Below are positions 34,775 through 43,074 of a stretch of DNA of 64,000 bases, piece after piece; within the stretch, counting starts at the first letter, position 1, and every line of letters begins with the position of its first letter. This DNA is from Pseudomonas lini (GTDB lineage Bacteria > Pseudomonadota > Gammaproteobacteria > Pseudomonadales > Pseudomonadaceae). The stretch is taken from contig NZ_JAUSSR010000008.1 of assembly GCF_030812475.1 (NCBI RefSeq), positions 186,001 to 250,000 on the forward strand. The letters run 5' to 3'. Made by a program: the position numbers and the translations under genes. The notes below the pieces were generated by a model that was given only the letters and a program-made list of their open reading frames with translations, made no database searches and was not told the DNA's origin.

Positions 34775-36022
34775 TCACGTGGCATCCCTTGCACAGAGTT
34801 CCGACAGCATTCGCAGCCGACGCCTGGGTTCGGCGACGAACGGATTGCGCTCGTCCCAGGCATACCCGGCAAGGATCGAGCTGATCATGCGGCGGATGTC
34901 GGGCGAGCCACCCTCATGATAAATCACATCCTGGAAAGTTCCGGCGTACCAGCCTTCGACATAGCAACGAAAGGTGTCGACGCCACGCTTGAGCGGTGTG
35001 GCGAACTCGGTTTGCCAGTCGACGCTTTCGCCTTGCAACTGACGGTGCAGGACCGCAGCGGCCATGCTGGCCGAACGCATGGCGATGGTCACGCCGGAGG
35101 AAAACACCGGGTCAAGGAACTCGGCGGCGTTGCCCAGCAAGGCAAAGCCCGGCCCGTGGAGGGTTTTGACGTTGGCCGAATAACCGCCAATGGTCCGCGC
35201 CGGGGTGTCCCACACGGCGTTGGTCAACACACCGGACAAGCTTGGGGTTTGCGCGATGAACCCGCGCAGGCAGTCGTCGAGATTCTCGGTACGGCCTGCG
35301 AAATGTTCGGCGGCCGCCACCACGCCCACCGAGCAACGACCGTTGCTGAACGGAATGGTCCAGAACCAGATGTCGCGATGGGTCGGATGGGTGGTGATGA
35401 GGATTTTTTCCCGCTCGAAAGCCGGGTTGTCGATATGGTCTTCGACGTGGGTGAACACCGCCTGGCGCACAGGGAAATTCGACGGGGCTTCAAGGTCGAG
35501 CAAGCGCGGCAGGACACGACCGTAGCCGCTGGCATCGAGCACGAAAACGGCTTCGACGCGGTACTGGCTGCCGTCTTCGCGCTGCACATCGAGTTGCGGT
35601 CTGGCCAGGGTGAAATCGGCACTGACGATCGCTTCGCCGTAGCGTACTTCCACGCCCTGGAGTGCTGCCTGATCGGCCAGCAGCTTGTCGAAGTCGGCGC
35701 GCTGGACTTGAAAGGTGGTCGGTTTGCCATCGCCGAAGGTGTCACCGAAATCAAAGGCGCTGTAGTGCTCGCCCCAGGCGAATGCGGCACCGTTTTTCAG
35801 CTGGAACCCGGCGGCGTTGACCGCCTCGAGCATGCCGGCTTCTTCGACGAAATCCAGGCAGTGGGACAGCAGGCTTTCACCGATGGAGAACCGCGGGAAA
35901 TGCTGGCGTTCGATCATCAGCACGTCGTGGCCTTTGCGCTTGAGCAGCGCGGCGGCGATGGCGCCCGAGGGCCCCGCACCGATCACCACAACCTGGCGAC
36001 GTTCCATTTCAACTGTTGGCAC
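34775..36022 (-). CDS. flavin-dependent halogenase-like FAD oxidoreductase
   Basis: The 415-residue protein has an N-terminal FAD-binding GAGPSG (15-20), SIGESLL (46-52), the halogenase-type WFWTIP (219-224, consensus WxWxIP) and FLDPVFSSG (302-310, consensus FxxPxxSxG). Lys76 in LKNGAAF lies where pyrrole/phenol halogenases of the PltA group keep their catalytic Lys. These features point to an FADH2-dependent halogenase that could put Cl or Br on the aryl end of the polyene, as in xanthomonadins. Some family members do not halogenate, and no flavin reductase is visible nearby. The GTG start is supported by AAGGAG 5 bases upstream and overlaps the upstream gene by 14 bases. Confidence 0.75.
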   Translation of the reverse strand: MPTVEMERRQVVVIGAGPSGAIAAALLKRKGHDVLMIERQHFPRFSIGESLLSHCLDFVEEAGMLEAVNAAGFQLKNGAAFAWGEHYSAFDFGDTFGDGKPTTFQVQRADFDKLLADQAALQGVEVRYGEAIVSADFTLARPQLDVQREDGSQYRVEAVFVLDASGYGRVLPRLLDLEAPSNFPVRQAVFTHVEDHIDNPAFEREKILITTHPTHRDIWFWTIPFSNGRCSVGVVAAAEHFAGRTENLDDCLRGFIAQTPSLSGVLTNAVWDTPARTIGGYSANVKTLHGPGFALLGNAAEFLDPVFSSGVTIAMRSASMAAAVLHRQLQGESVDWQTEFATPLKRGVDTFRCYVEGWYAGTFQDVIYHEGGSPDIRRMISSILAGYAWDERNPFVAEPRRRLRMLSELCARDAT

Positions 36023-37169
36023 TGGAGCTCCTTGCCGGGACGGCGATGTTCAAACGGGTTCGATGCATGCCGACGAGCGCCGGCAGCAGTGTCGCGATCA
36101 AGCCCATCACCATCAGCGCAAAATACAGCGCCGGGCTGATGAGCTGTTGTTGTAGCAGCAGGTTGAGAAAGACGATCTCGCTCAAGCCACGAATATTGAG
36201 CAGGATACTTTCCCGCCAGCGACTGGCGCCTTCAAACGAGGCGCCGGCCCAGCCGAGGCCCAGCCAGTTGCCCAGCAGTTTACTGATAATCGGCAACAGC
36301 AGCAGCGCAGTCAGTTGCACCCAGCCGAGGCTGGTCATGGCCGCGTGGACGTTGATCTGCACGATGCCGAACGTGAGGATCAGCGGGATCGCGATATACG
36401 TCTGCACATGACTCATCCAGATCACCGGCAACGGCAGCACCAGCGGCACCTTGAGCACGGCCATGCACAACAGGTAGCCAATGCCGACAATCAATGCATT
36501 GAGCTTGAAGTGCTCCGCCGCCACCAATAGCGCGAAGAAGCAGACGCTATGCAACAGCGGTTGGCGCAGGCGCAGCAGGCGCAACAGTAACGGCAGGCAG
36601 GCCGCGGCCAGCGGCAGCAGCAGGCTGCTCAGGTGCAGGCTGCCCTGGGCGATGGCGAACAGGGTCCAGCAGGTGAGGTCGATGAGGATGGCAGTCTGCA
36701 CCAGGCGCCGGGTAGCGGCAGGCGGGTAGTGGATGTGCCGCAGGTACAGATACAACACCGGAATGGCGGTGATGGCGAACAGCAGGCCGACCGCCAGGGA
36801 ACTGATCCAGAGTTGCGGCGGTAACAGCCAGACCGCTGTCGCGAGCCCGCAGGTGAACGGAATGCAGAAGCTCGGCAGGGCGATTTTCAGGCTCTGGCGG
36901 TCGAGTCGCAGGTCGATCACGTCGCTGAGAATATGCCCCAGGAGCAAGGCAAAGCTCAGGCTGTAGAGATTTTTCAGCCAGGCCGGCGCCACCAGGGCGG
37001 CACCGCTCAGTTGCCATTGGGGTTCGATCCAAAAGAACATCAGCAACGGCAGGCCGAAGGTGGCCAGCAGCAACTGGCTGACGATCGGGATCACACCGAA
37101 GTGACGACCGACACGGGTGGCCACGGCGAACAACACCAGGGCCATGAGCCAGAACAGGACGACCATCAT
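36009..37169 (-). CDS. cation/proton exchanger-like membrane protein
   Basis: The 386-residue product is almost entirely hydrophobic, with about eleven or twelve helices resembling the Na+/H+ exchanger (CPA) fold. An AITAIPVLYLYL-type segment near residue 140 and a late RGLSEIVFLNLLL segment recall the conserved helices of Kef/NapA-type transporters. It lacks a soluble RCK/TrkA domain. The first ATG overlaps the MMPL stop (ATGA). Its presence within a pigment operon is unusual. It may energise or buffer export of the product, but that is inference. The family assignment is moderate. Confidence 0.65.
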   Translation of the reverse strand: MMVVLFWLMALVLFAVATRVGRHFGVIPIVSQLLLATFGLPLLMFFWIEPQWQLSGAALVAPAWLKNLYSLSFALLLGHILSDVIDLRLDRQSLKIALPSFCIPFTCGLATAVWLLPPQLWISSLAVGLLFAITAIPVLYLYLRHIHYPPAATRRLVQTAILIDLTCWTLFAIAQGSLHLSSLLLPLAAACLPLLLRLLRLRQPLLHSVCFFALLVAAEHFKLNALIVGIGYLLCMAVLKVPLVLPLPVIWMSHVQTYIAIPLILTFGIVQINVHAAMTSLGWVQLTALLLLPIISKLLGNWLGLGWAGASFEGASRWRESILLNIRGLSEIVFLNLLLQQQLISPALYFALMVMGLIATLLPALVGMHRTRLNIAVPARSSSANS

Positions 37170-39505
37170 GCTGCCGGCTCCGTGACCGCGACCGCATGGA
37201 CCTGGCGTCCAGCCCAGGGTGCGAGGAGGAAACTGAAGGCCAGGCCGAGGCTCACCGACAGACCGAAGTTGCTCACCGCCGGCGTACTGGACACCGCCAG
37301 CAGCCCGAACGACAGCCAGGTGGTCAGCGCCGCCAGCAGGGTGCCCAACAGGCTCACGGCGACGCCGCCGACCTGTTCGCGCATCAGGATCGCGTAGTCG
37401 ACGCTGATGGCCGTGACCAGCAGCAGGCCGAACAGGCTGAACAGCGTCAACGGCTGCCCGAGCCAGCCGAGACTGGCCAGGCTGCACAGCGCCGCCAGCA
37501 GTGGCAGGGCGACGATGCGTAGCGCGCCGCCCAGGCCGAACGGCAGGATCAGTACCAGCACGATCAGCACACAGGAGGCGAGTTTCAGTTCAGCGGCACT
37601 GACCTGGGTCTCGGCGAAGACCTCGTTCAGTTCGCCGAGGCGATCCACCAGTTCCACGCCGGGCAAATCCATGGCCTGGACCCGCAACAAGGACGGGTTG
37701 TTCAGGCCTTGCAGGCTGACCATCGCCGCTACGCCGTCATCGATCGGGCCTAGCCACAGGGCGCGATAAGGTTCGGCCAAGGGACCGACCAGCGCCGCGT
37801 CGATATCTTCGATCGGCAGCGCCTGCAACCTGGCCAGTTCACCTTGCAGTGCGGCGGCCGGCACGCCGAGATCGAGCAAGGGTTGCCAGAATTGCGGCAG
37901 CTTTTTCAACGCCTCGCGCACCCGCAGCTGTTCGCTGGGCGGGCTGACCAGTTGATTGAGTGACAGATAACCCTCGAGTTTGTCCAGGTTGACCAGCTGA
38001 TCCAGCCGCTCGCCCAGCGCGGTCTGGCGTTCCAGCAGTTGCTGCTGATTGGCCGCGCGCACCAGGAAGAACTGGCTGGTGGGTTGATAACCGGTGATGC
38101 GCGCAATGGTCTGGGCTTCGTCGGTCAATTGCTGCGGTGCGCCGACCCACTGGCGAATATCGTTGCGGGCCTCGAGCTGCAACAGACCGCCCACACAAAA
38201 GGCAATCAGCAGAGCCAGCAACACCGGGGTGCGCGCAATGTTCAGCAGCGCTTCACGGCGATCCAGCAAAAACTCGGCAACTCGCAGTGGCCACTGCGCC
38301 GGACGCAATTCGACACCTTTAAGCAGTGCCGGCAACAGGCACACGGCGCACAGGTAGGCGCCCACCAGCCCGGCGGCGGAGAACACGGCAATCTGGGTCA
38401 GTGCCGGGAACGGCGTCCAGGCCAGAGCCAGGTAGCCGATGCAGCTGGTGATCAGGCTCAGGGTCAGCCCGGGCAGGGTCAGGCGCAACGCCGGCCAGCT
38501 GTGCCAGGGTTTCAGGCTCCAGCTCTTGGACAGGTAATGCAGCGGGTAATCGACAGCGACGCCGATCAGGCTGGAGCCGAGCACCAGGGTCATCACGTGC
38601 ATGTGCCCGAACATCGCCACGCAGGCCACCGCACCGAACAGCATGCCCACCAGGACCGGTACGAATGCCAGCAACACCCGCCAGCGGCGGAAGGCAAGCA
38701 ACAGCAGCAACAGAATGCCCGCCGTGGCGCCGCCGCCGACCCAGGTCATTTCCCGGGTGGCTTGCCGTTGACCACTGGCGGCGTAGAGCAAGCCGCTGGC
38801 GGCCAGCAATTGCACATTGGCATGGGCGGCTTGTTCCCGGCTTTGCTGGAGCAGATCGGCCACTTGCAGCGGCAGGTTCATGTCGAAGGCGTTGCCGGTG
38901 GTCCGCGCCCGCAGCAGCACCCAGCTCTTGCCGTCGGCATCGGCCACCAGCGCACCGCTGCCGATGTCCAGTTGCACGGAGCCGTGTTGCGGCTGGCTGT
39001 TCTGGACGCGCCCGGTCAGGCCCAGCCAGTCATCCTCGCTGGGTACCAGGCTGAAGCCGGTGAAGGGGTCGAACAGTGCCTGGACCCGTTGCTGGATAAA
39101 CGCATCGGGGTGCTCGATCAATTGTTGCCGATCCGTCGCCGAAAGCATCGCCAGGCGACCTTGCAGCAATTGCGTGCGCAACGCAGGCAAATCCGCTTGC
39201 AGGTTCCACTGGACCTTTTTGAACAAACCGCTGGCCTGCCACTGCTCACCCAGTGTCTGCGCCATGGCGATGGCTTGCGGGCGATCCTTGTGGCCGACCA
39301 GCACCAGCATTTCGCGGTTCAGCGGTTCTTGCATGCGTTGCTCGGCGCGCAGTTCCAGCGCATCCGGCGCCGTGCCCGGCACCAGTTCCATCAGGTTGGC
39401 CGACAGCGGTGCGCCGTCACGCCATTGCCAACCTGCAAGCGCGAGCACCGCCAGCAGCACGATCAAAAACAGCTGCGGCAGCCTCCGTTCACCCGGCAAA
39501 ATCAT
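37166..39505 (-). CDS. MMPL/RND-family exporter
   Basis: The 779-residue product has two halves, each with one membrane helix, a periplasmic domain (about 35-225 and 420-600) and five or six further helices, including AVDYPLHY and SVDYAILMREQVG, the paired motifs with membrane-embedded Asp of the MMPL/RND family. In aryl polyene clusters this protein is thought to move the lipid product out of the inner membrane together with the LolA-like carrier. It overlaps the LolA-like gene by 17 bases. Confidence 0.88.
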   Translation of the reverse strand: MILPGERRLPQLFLIVLLAVLALAGWQWRDGAPLSANLMELVPGTAPDALELRAEQRMQEPLNREMLVLVGHKDRPQAIAMAQTLGEQWQASGLFKKVQWNLQADLPALRTQLLQGRLAMLSATDRQQLIEHPDAFIQQRVQALFDPFTGFSLVPSEDDWLGLTGRVQNSQPQHGSVQLDIGSGALVADADGKSWVLLRARTTGNAFDMNLPLQVADLLQQSREQAAHANVQLLAASGLLYAASGQRQATREMTWVGGGATAGILLLLLLAFRRWRVLLAFVPVLVGMLFGAVACVAMFGHMHVMTLVLGSSLIGVAVDYPLHYLSKSWSLKPWHSWPALRLTLPGLTLSLITSCIGYLALAWTPFPALTQIAVFSAAGLVGAYLCAVCLLPALLKGVELRPAQWPLRVAEFLLDRREALLNIARTPVLLALLIAFCVGGLLQLEARNDIRQWVGAPQQLTDEAQTIARITGYQPTSQFFLVRAANQQQLLERQTALGERLDQLVNLDKLEGYLSLNQLVSPPSEQLRVREALKKLPQFWQPLLDLGVPAAALQGELARLQALPIEDIDAALVGPLAEPYRALWLGPIDDGVAAMVSLQGLNNPSLLRVQAMDLPGVELVDRLGELNEVFAETQVSAAELKLASCVLIVLVLILPFGLGGALRIVALPLLAALCSLASLGWLGQPLTLFSLFGLLLVTAISVDYAILMREQVGGVAVSLLGTLLAALTTWLSFGLLAVSSTPAVSNFGLSVSLGLAFSFLLAPWAGRQVHAVAVTEPAA

Positions 39506-40193
39506 GTTGCTCCGCTTCGCTCAACGGTTGAGTGCCGGTGCTGTCCTGCATGCGCAACAGCGTGCTGTCGCCCTGGGTTTCCAGCAGCTGGATGCTGTGC
39601 ACCAGTTCGCCGCCGGTGATATTGATCTGATTGAACACCTGCTTGAGCAGCATCGAGCGCGGCACCAGGGTCAGTGTCCAGTTCTGCGCGTCGCCGCTCA
39701 GGGACAACTCGAAGTCCCGTTGCAGTCCGCTGCTGTCACCTTGCAGCACGGCGAGGAACAAGCGGTTCTGCTCGGCACCGGCACTCTTGCCGGGCAGCAT
39801 TTGCCAGCCGCTGGCATCACGTCGGGCAATGCCTTTGGCGTTGATGCGGTAATCCTGTTGCAGCGGAGTTTTGAGTAGCCACAGCAGGCCGTGGTTTTTC
39901 GCCAGGACAAAGGTGCCCTTGCTGGTCAGCGGCTGGGGCAGGGCGCGCAGGTGTTTTTCCTGGATGAAGTTGCCGTGGATTACCTCGGGTTTGCTCAACT
40001 GATCGCTCAACTGCTGCAAATCAAATGCGTTGGCCAACCCAGGAATGCTCAGTAACACGCAGAACACTGTAGGAGCGAGCTTGCTCGCGAAAAACCTGAG
40101 AGCGCCGCGGGGTGTCAGGTGCCCAGCGTCATCGTTAACGACCATCGCGAGCAAGCTCGCTCCCACAGGGGAGTGGGGGTGGCAGTAAATCAT
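39489..40193 (-). CDS. LolA-like outer-membrane carrier with REP-derived N-terminus
   Basis: The C-terminal 180 residues (from FDLQQLSDQL) form a LolA-type periplasmic lipid carrier, as in aryl polyene clusters. The ATG at 40193 overlaps the thioesterase stop (ATGA), the coupling seen throughout this operon. Between that ATG and the signal-peptide core (VLLSIPGLANA) lies a complete REP pair that keeps the frame open. The predicted product is 234 residues, with about 40 residues of repeat-encoded sequence ahead of or inside its signal peptide. Alternatively translation starts at the GTG at 40067, right after the REP arm, but then the signal has no basic N-region. Confidence 0.75.
   Translation of the reverse strand: MIYCHPHSPVGASLLAMVVNDDAGHLTPRGALRFFASKLAPTVFCVLLSIPGLANAFDLQQLSDQLSKPEVIHGNFIQEKHLRALPQPLTSKGTFVLAKNHGLLWLLKTPLQQDYRINAKGIARRDASGWQMLPGKSAGAEQNRLFLAVLQGDSSGLQRDFELSLSGDAQNWTLTLVPRSMLLKQVFNQINITGGELVHSIQLLETQGDSTLLRMQDSTGTQPLSEAEQHDFAG
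40068..40167. repeat. REP pair (REPIN 9) inside the LolA-like coding frame
   Basis: The arms at 40068-40091 and 40144-40167 are inverted, separated by 52 bases, and translated in frame if the coupled ATG at 40193 is used. Confidence 0.85.
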
Positions 40194-40615
40194 GGCAAGG
40201 CCCTCTCTACGGCGTCGGTGAACACCTTCGGCGAAGCCAACTGCATTTCACGACTGCCCATGTCGACGGCCACCTGCACGGAACAGGCCCGGGTCAGGCG
40301 TTCGCCGGTGTGCAGATCGCTGATCAGGTAGCTGATCTTCAGACGGTTCTCCCACTCCACCAGATTGGCCCGCACATTCAGCTTCTGGCCGAACACGGCC
40401 CCGCGCACATAGCGCAACTGCAAGTCGATCACCGGCCAGGCGTAGCCCGAGGCAACCATGGCGTCGTAGTTGTGGCCGATCTTGTCCAGCAGCGCACAGC
40501 GGGCGACTTCCAGGTATTTGACGTAATGGCCGTGCCAGACGACGTTCATGGTGTCGACGTCAAAAAAAGGCACCAGGATTTCAGTATCGGCATGAAGCAC
40601 TCCCTTGCTACGCAT
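40190..40615 (-). CDS. acyl-CoA/ACP thioesterase, 4HBT hotdog
   Basis: The 141-residue hotdog thioesterase has FDVDTMNVVWHGHYVKYLE near residues 18-36, the 4-hydroxybenzoyl-CoA thioesterase-type active-site helix. In aryl polyene clusters such an enzyme (ApeK type) may release or edit acyl chains. It overlaps the ammonia-lyase by 8 bases and the LolA-like gene by 3 to 4. The ATG was chosen for the match to family length. An upstream in-frame start would extend further into the lyase gene. Confidence 0.83.
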   Translation of the reverse strand: MRSKGVLHADTEILVPFFDVDTMNVVWHGHYVKYLEVARCALLDKIGHNYDAMVASGYAWPVIDLQLRYVRGAVFGQKLNVRANLVEWENRLKISYLISDLHTGERLTRACSVQVAVDMGSREMQLASPKVFTDAVERALP

Positions 40616-42152
40616 GCAGCCTCCAGTGTTGTTCGGCAATACGTTTCAGGCACAGGCGCAAATCACCCTCCAGGGCACGGTCTTCGATGACCGGCGCAAA
40701 GTCCTTGGCCAATTCCTCGTGCATGGCGGCCAGGGCGGGTGGCAGGGGGCGGGCATCTTCAGCCAGGCCGCGCAGCCACACGCCCTGGTTGGCCGCCAGC
40801 AGCGTGGCGGCGGCCACCTGTTCGGTCAGCTCCAAAACGCGGATCGCGTCCCGGGCGGCAATGGTGCCCATGCTGACTTTGTCCTGGTTGTGGCATTCGG
40901 TGGAGCGTGAGAAAACGCTGGCTGGCATGGTGTTTTTCAGCGCTTCGGCCGTCCAGGCGCTGGTGCCGATCTGCACCGCCTTGAAGCCGTGGTTGAGCAT
41001 CGCCCGGTCGGCGGTGGCGCCGGACAGGTTACTCGGCAAGCCGTGGTTGTAACGCTCGTCCACCAGCAAGGCGAGTTGACGGTCGAGCAGGTCGGCGACG
41101 TTGGCCACCAGGTTTTTCAGGCTGTCCATGGCGAACGCGATGTGGCCGCCGTAGAAGTGACCGCCGTGCAGCACGCGTTCGGCTTCGGCGTCGATGATCG
41201 GGTTGTCGTTGGCGCTATTGAACTCGATCTCGATGAACGAGCGCAGCCAGTTCAGGCTGTCGGCCAAGACGCCGAGGACGTGGGGCGCGCAACGCAGGGA
41301 ATAACGGTCTTGCAAGCGATGCAACGGCGCGGTGGGTGCGTCGATCGCCAGATCCTTGCGCAGCCAGGCGGCGACTTGCATCTGCCCCGGGTGCGGTTTG
41401 GTGGCGAACAGACGCTCGTCGAAATGCTCCGGGTTGCCTTGCAACGCGACCACGTTCAGCGCGGTGATGCGGGTGGCCAGTTGCAGCAGGTAATCGGCGC
41501 GGGCAAAGGCCAGGCACGCCAGGCCGGTCATGACCGCGGTGCCGTTCATCAGTGCCAGGGCTTCTTTCGGGCGCAGTACCAGCGGTTGCCAGCCGAGTTC
41601 GCGATGCACGTCGGCGGCTTGTCGGCGTTCACCGCGGAACATCACTTCGCGCTCGCCGGACAAGGTCGCGGCCACATAGGACAGCGGCGTCAGATCACCG
41701 CTGGCACCCACCGAACCTTCTTCCGGTATCAGTGGCAGGATGTCGTGTTCGAGGAAGGCGTGCAGGCGTTCGAGCAGTTCCACGCGAACCCCGGAGACCC
41801 CGTGGCACAGCGACTGCAAACGCGCCGCCAGTACCGCGCGAGTGGCCTGGGCATCGAGTAGCTTGCCCAGGCCGCAGCCGTGAAAGGTGTACAGATGACG
41901 GGGCAACGCCTCGACGTGATGCAACGGCACCGCGACCACGCAGGAATCGCCGTAACCGGTGGTCACGCCGTAGATCACGCCTTCCTTGTCCAACAGGGAA
42001 TCGAGGAATCGCGCGCCCTTGGCGATACGCTCGCGGTACGCGGAGTCGCCTTGCAACTGCGTCGGCACCTGACGGTTGGCCAGGGCCAGCACGTCTTCGA
42101 TACGCAGAGGGAGTTCGCCGAAGGTTACCGGCTCAAGCGTTGACGTCGTCAT
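40608..42152 (-). CDS. HAL/PAL/TAL-family aromatic amino acid ammonia-lyase
   Basis: The 514-residue product has the Ala150-Ser151-Gly152 triad (SVGASGDLTPLS) that cyclises to the MIO cofactor, and the TGYGDS Tyr loop near 66. Substrate choice in the family follows two residues: Ser-His in histidine, His-Leu in tyrosine and Phe-Leu in phenylalanine lyases. Here the pair aligns as Phe90-His91, so the substrate is not settled. In a polyene operon it most likely makes cinnamate or 4-coumarate as the aryl starter, as the tyrosine lyase does for flexirubin. It is unlikely to be HutH, because no hut genes are near. Confidence 0.87.
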   Translation of the reverse strand: MTTSTLEPVTFGELPLRIEDVLALANRQVPTQLQGDSAYRERIAKGARFLDSLLDKEGVIYGVTTGYGDSCVVAVPLHHVEALPRHLYTFHGCGLGKLLDAQATRAVLAARLQSLCHGVSGVRVELLERLHAFLEHDILPLIPEEGSVGASGDLTPLSYVAATLSGEREVMFRGERRQAADVHRELGWQPLVLRPKEALALMNGTAVMTGLACLAFARADYLLQLATRITALNVVALQGNPEHFDERLFATKPHPGQMQVAAWLRKDLAIDAPTAPLHRLQDRYSLRCAPHVLGVLADSLNWLRSFIEIEFNSANDNPIIDAEAERVLHGGHFYGGHIAFAMDSLKNLVANVADLLDRQLALLVDERYNHGLPSNLSGATADRAMLNHGFKAVQIGTSAWTAEALKNTMPASVFSRSTECHNQDKVSMGTIAARDAIRVLELTEQVAAATLLAANQGVWLRGLAEDARPLPPALAAMHEELAKDFAPVIEDRALEGDLRLCLKRIAEQHWRLHA

Positions 42153-43074
42153 CGGTCTTCCAGAAAGGGTAAAAGTTGAACCATTGTTGGGGCGCTTGCA
42201 GGCAATAGTGACTCAGGCGTTCGGCGTAGCGGGCCGCCCACTGATGAATGACCTGATCGCGGTCGCTGCGCTTCCACACCACGGCCTGGGTAAACGGTTC
42301 GAGGGTCACCCGATATTGGCCCGTCGGTTTTTTCAGGCACATCAACAGATTGATCGGGCATTTGAGCAAACCGGCCAGCAACCACGGGCCTTGGGGGAAG
42401 GCGGCTTGATGGCCGAGAAAATCCACGGTCACGCTCCGTCCGCCGTGCAGCGGCACGCGGTCGCCGGCGATCGCCAGCCACTCGCCGCGCTCCAGGCGCT
42501 CATGCAATTGCAGCATGATGACCGGGTCGAGCTCGCTGACCTGGATCAGCCGCAGGTTGGTCGCGCCCGCTTCACCCAGCAGGCGATTGAATTGCTCGGC
42601 GTGCTTGGTGTGCACCAGGACGTTCATGGTGACCTTTTCGCCGATCTCCGCCAGTGCGCGGCAGACCTCGAGGTTGCCCAGGTGCGCACCCACCAGCATC
42701 TGCCCGCGTGTACCGCGCAATTGATTGCGCAGCAGCGCCGGGTCGATGATTTCGATCTGCTCGATGCTCAGCTTGCCATTCCATACGTCGAGCTTGTCGA
42801 GCATGGAATCGGCGAACGCCATGAACTGGCCGAACACTCGCCAATGGGTCGGGCGCAGTTCAGTGCGACCGCTCCAGTCGGCGAGCCGTTGCTGGTATTG
42901 CCAGGCACTGTGGCGGGCGCTGCGTCCGAATACAAAAAAGTACAGGACGATGCCGTACAACAGTGGGCTCAACAGTCGACGGCCAAGCACCCTGGCGCCG
43001 AACGCCGTGAGTTTCATCAGCCAGAAACTGCCGCGCTCCTGGCGGTCGGCCCAGTGTTGCCGGTCTGCGCTCAT
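42133..43074 (-). CDS. LpxL-like lysophospholipid/lipid A-type acyltransferase
   Basis: The 313-residue product has one N-terminal membrane segment (about 35-52), the catalytic HLGNLE (131-136, HxxxxE form of LpxL-type enzymes) and an AGDRVPL segment. It could attach the polyene acyl chain to a sugar or glycerol anchor in the membrane. The ATG overlaps the glycosyltransferase stop (ATGA). It overlaps the ammonia-lyase by 20 bases. Confidence 0.83.
   Translation of the reverse strand: MSADRQHWADRQERGSFWLMKLTAFGARVLGRRLLSPLLYGIVLYFFVFGRSARHSAWQYQQRLADWSGRTELRPTHWRVFGQFMAFADSMLDKLDVWNGKLSIEQIEIIDPALLRNQLRGTRGQMLVGAHLGNLEVCRALAEIGEKVTMNVLVHTKHAEQFNRLLGEAGATNLRLIQVSELDPVIMLQLHERLERGEWLAIAGDRVPLHGGRSVTVDFLGHQAAFPQGPWLLAGLLKCPINLLMCLKKPTGQYRVTLEPFTQAVVWKRSDRDQVIHQWAARYAERLSHYCLQAPQQWFNFYPFWKTDDDVNA

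Noticed and set aside
40608..42152. ammonia-lyase as HutH of histidine use
   Set aside because: No other hut gene is nearby, the selectivity pair is not Ser-His, and the gene is coupled by overlaps to polyene genes.
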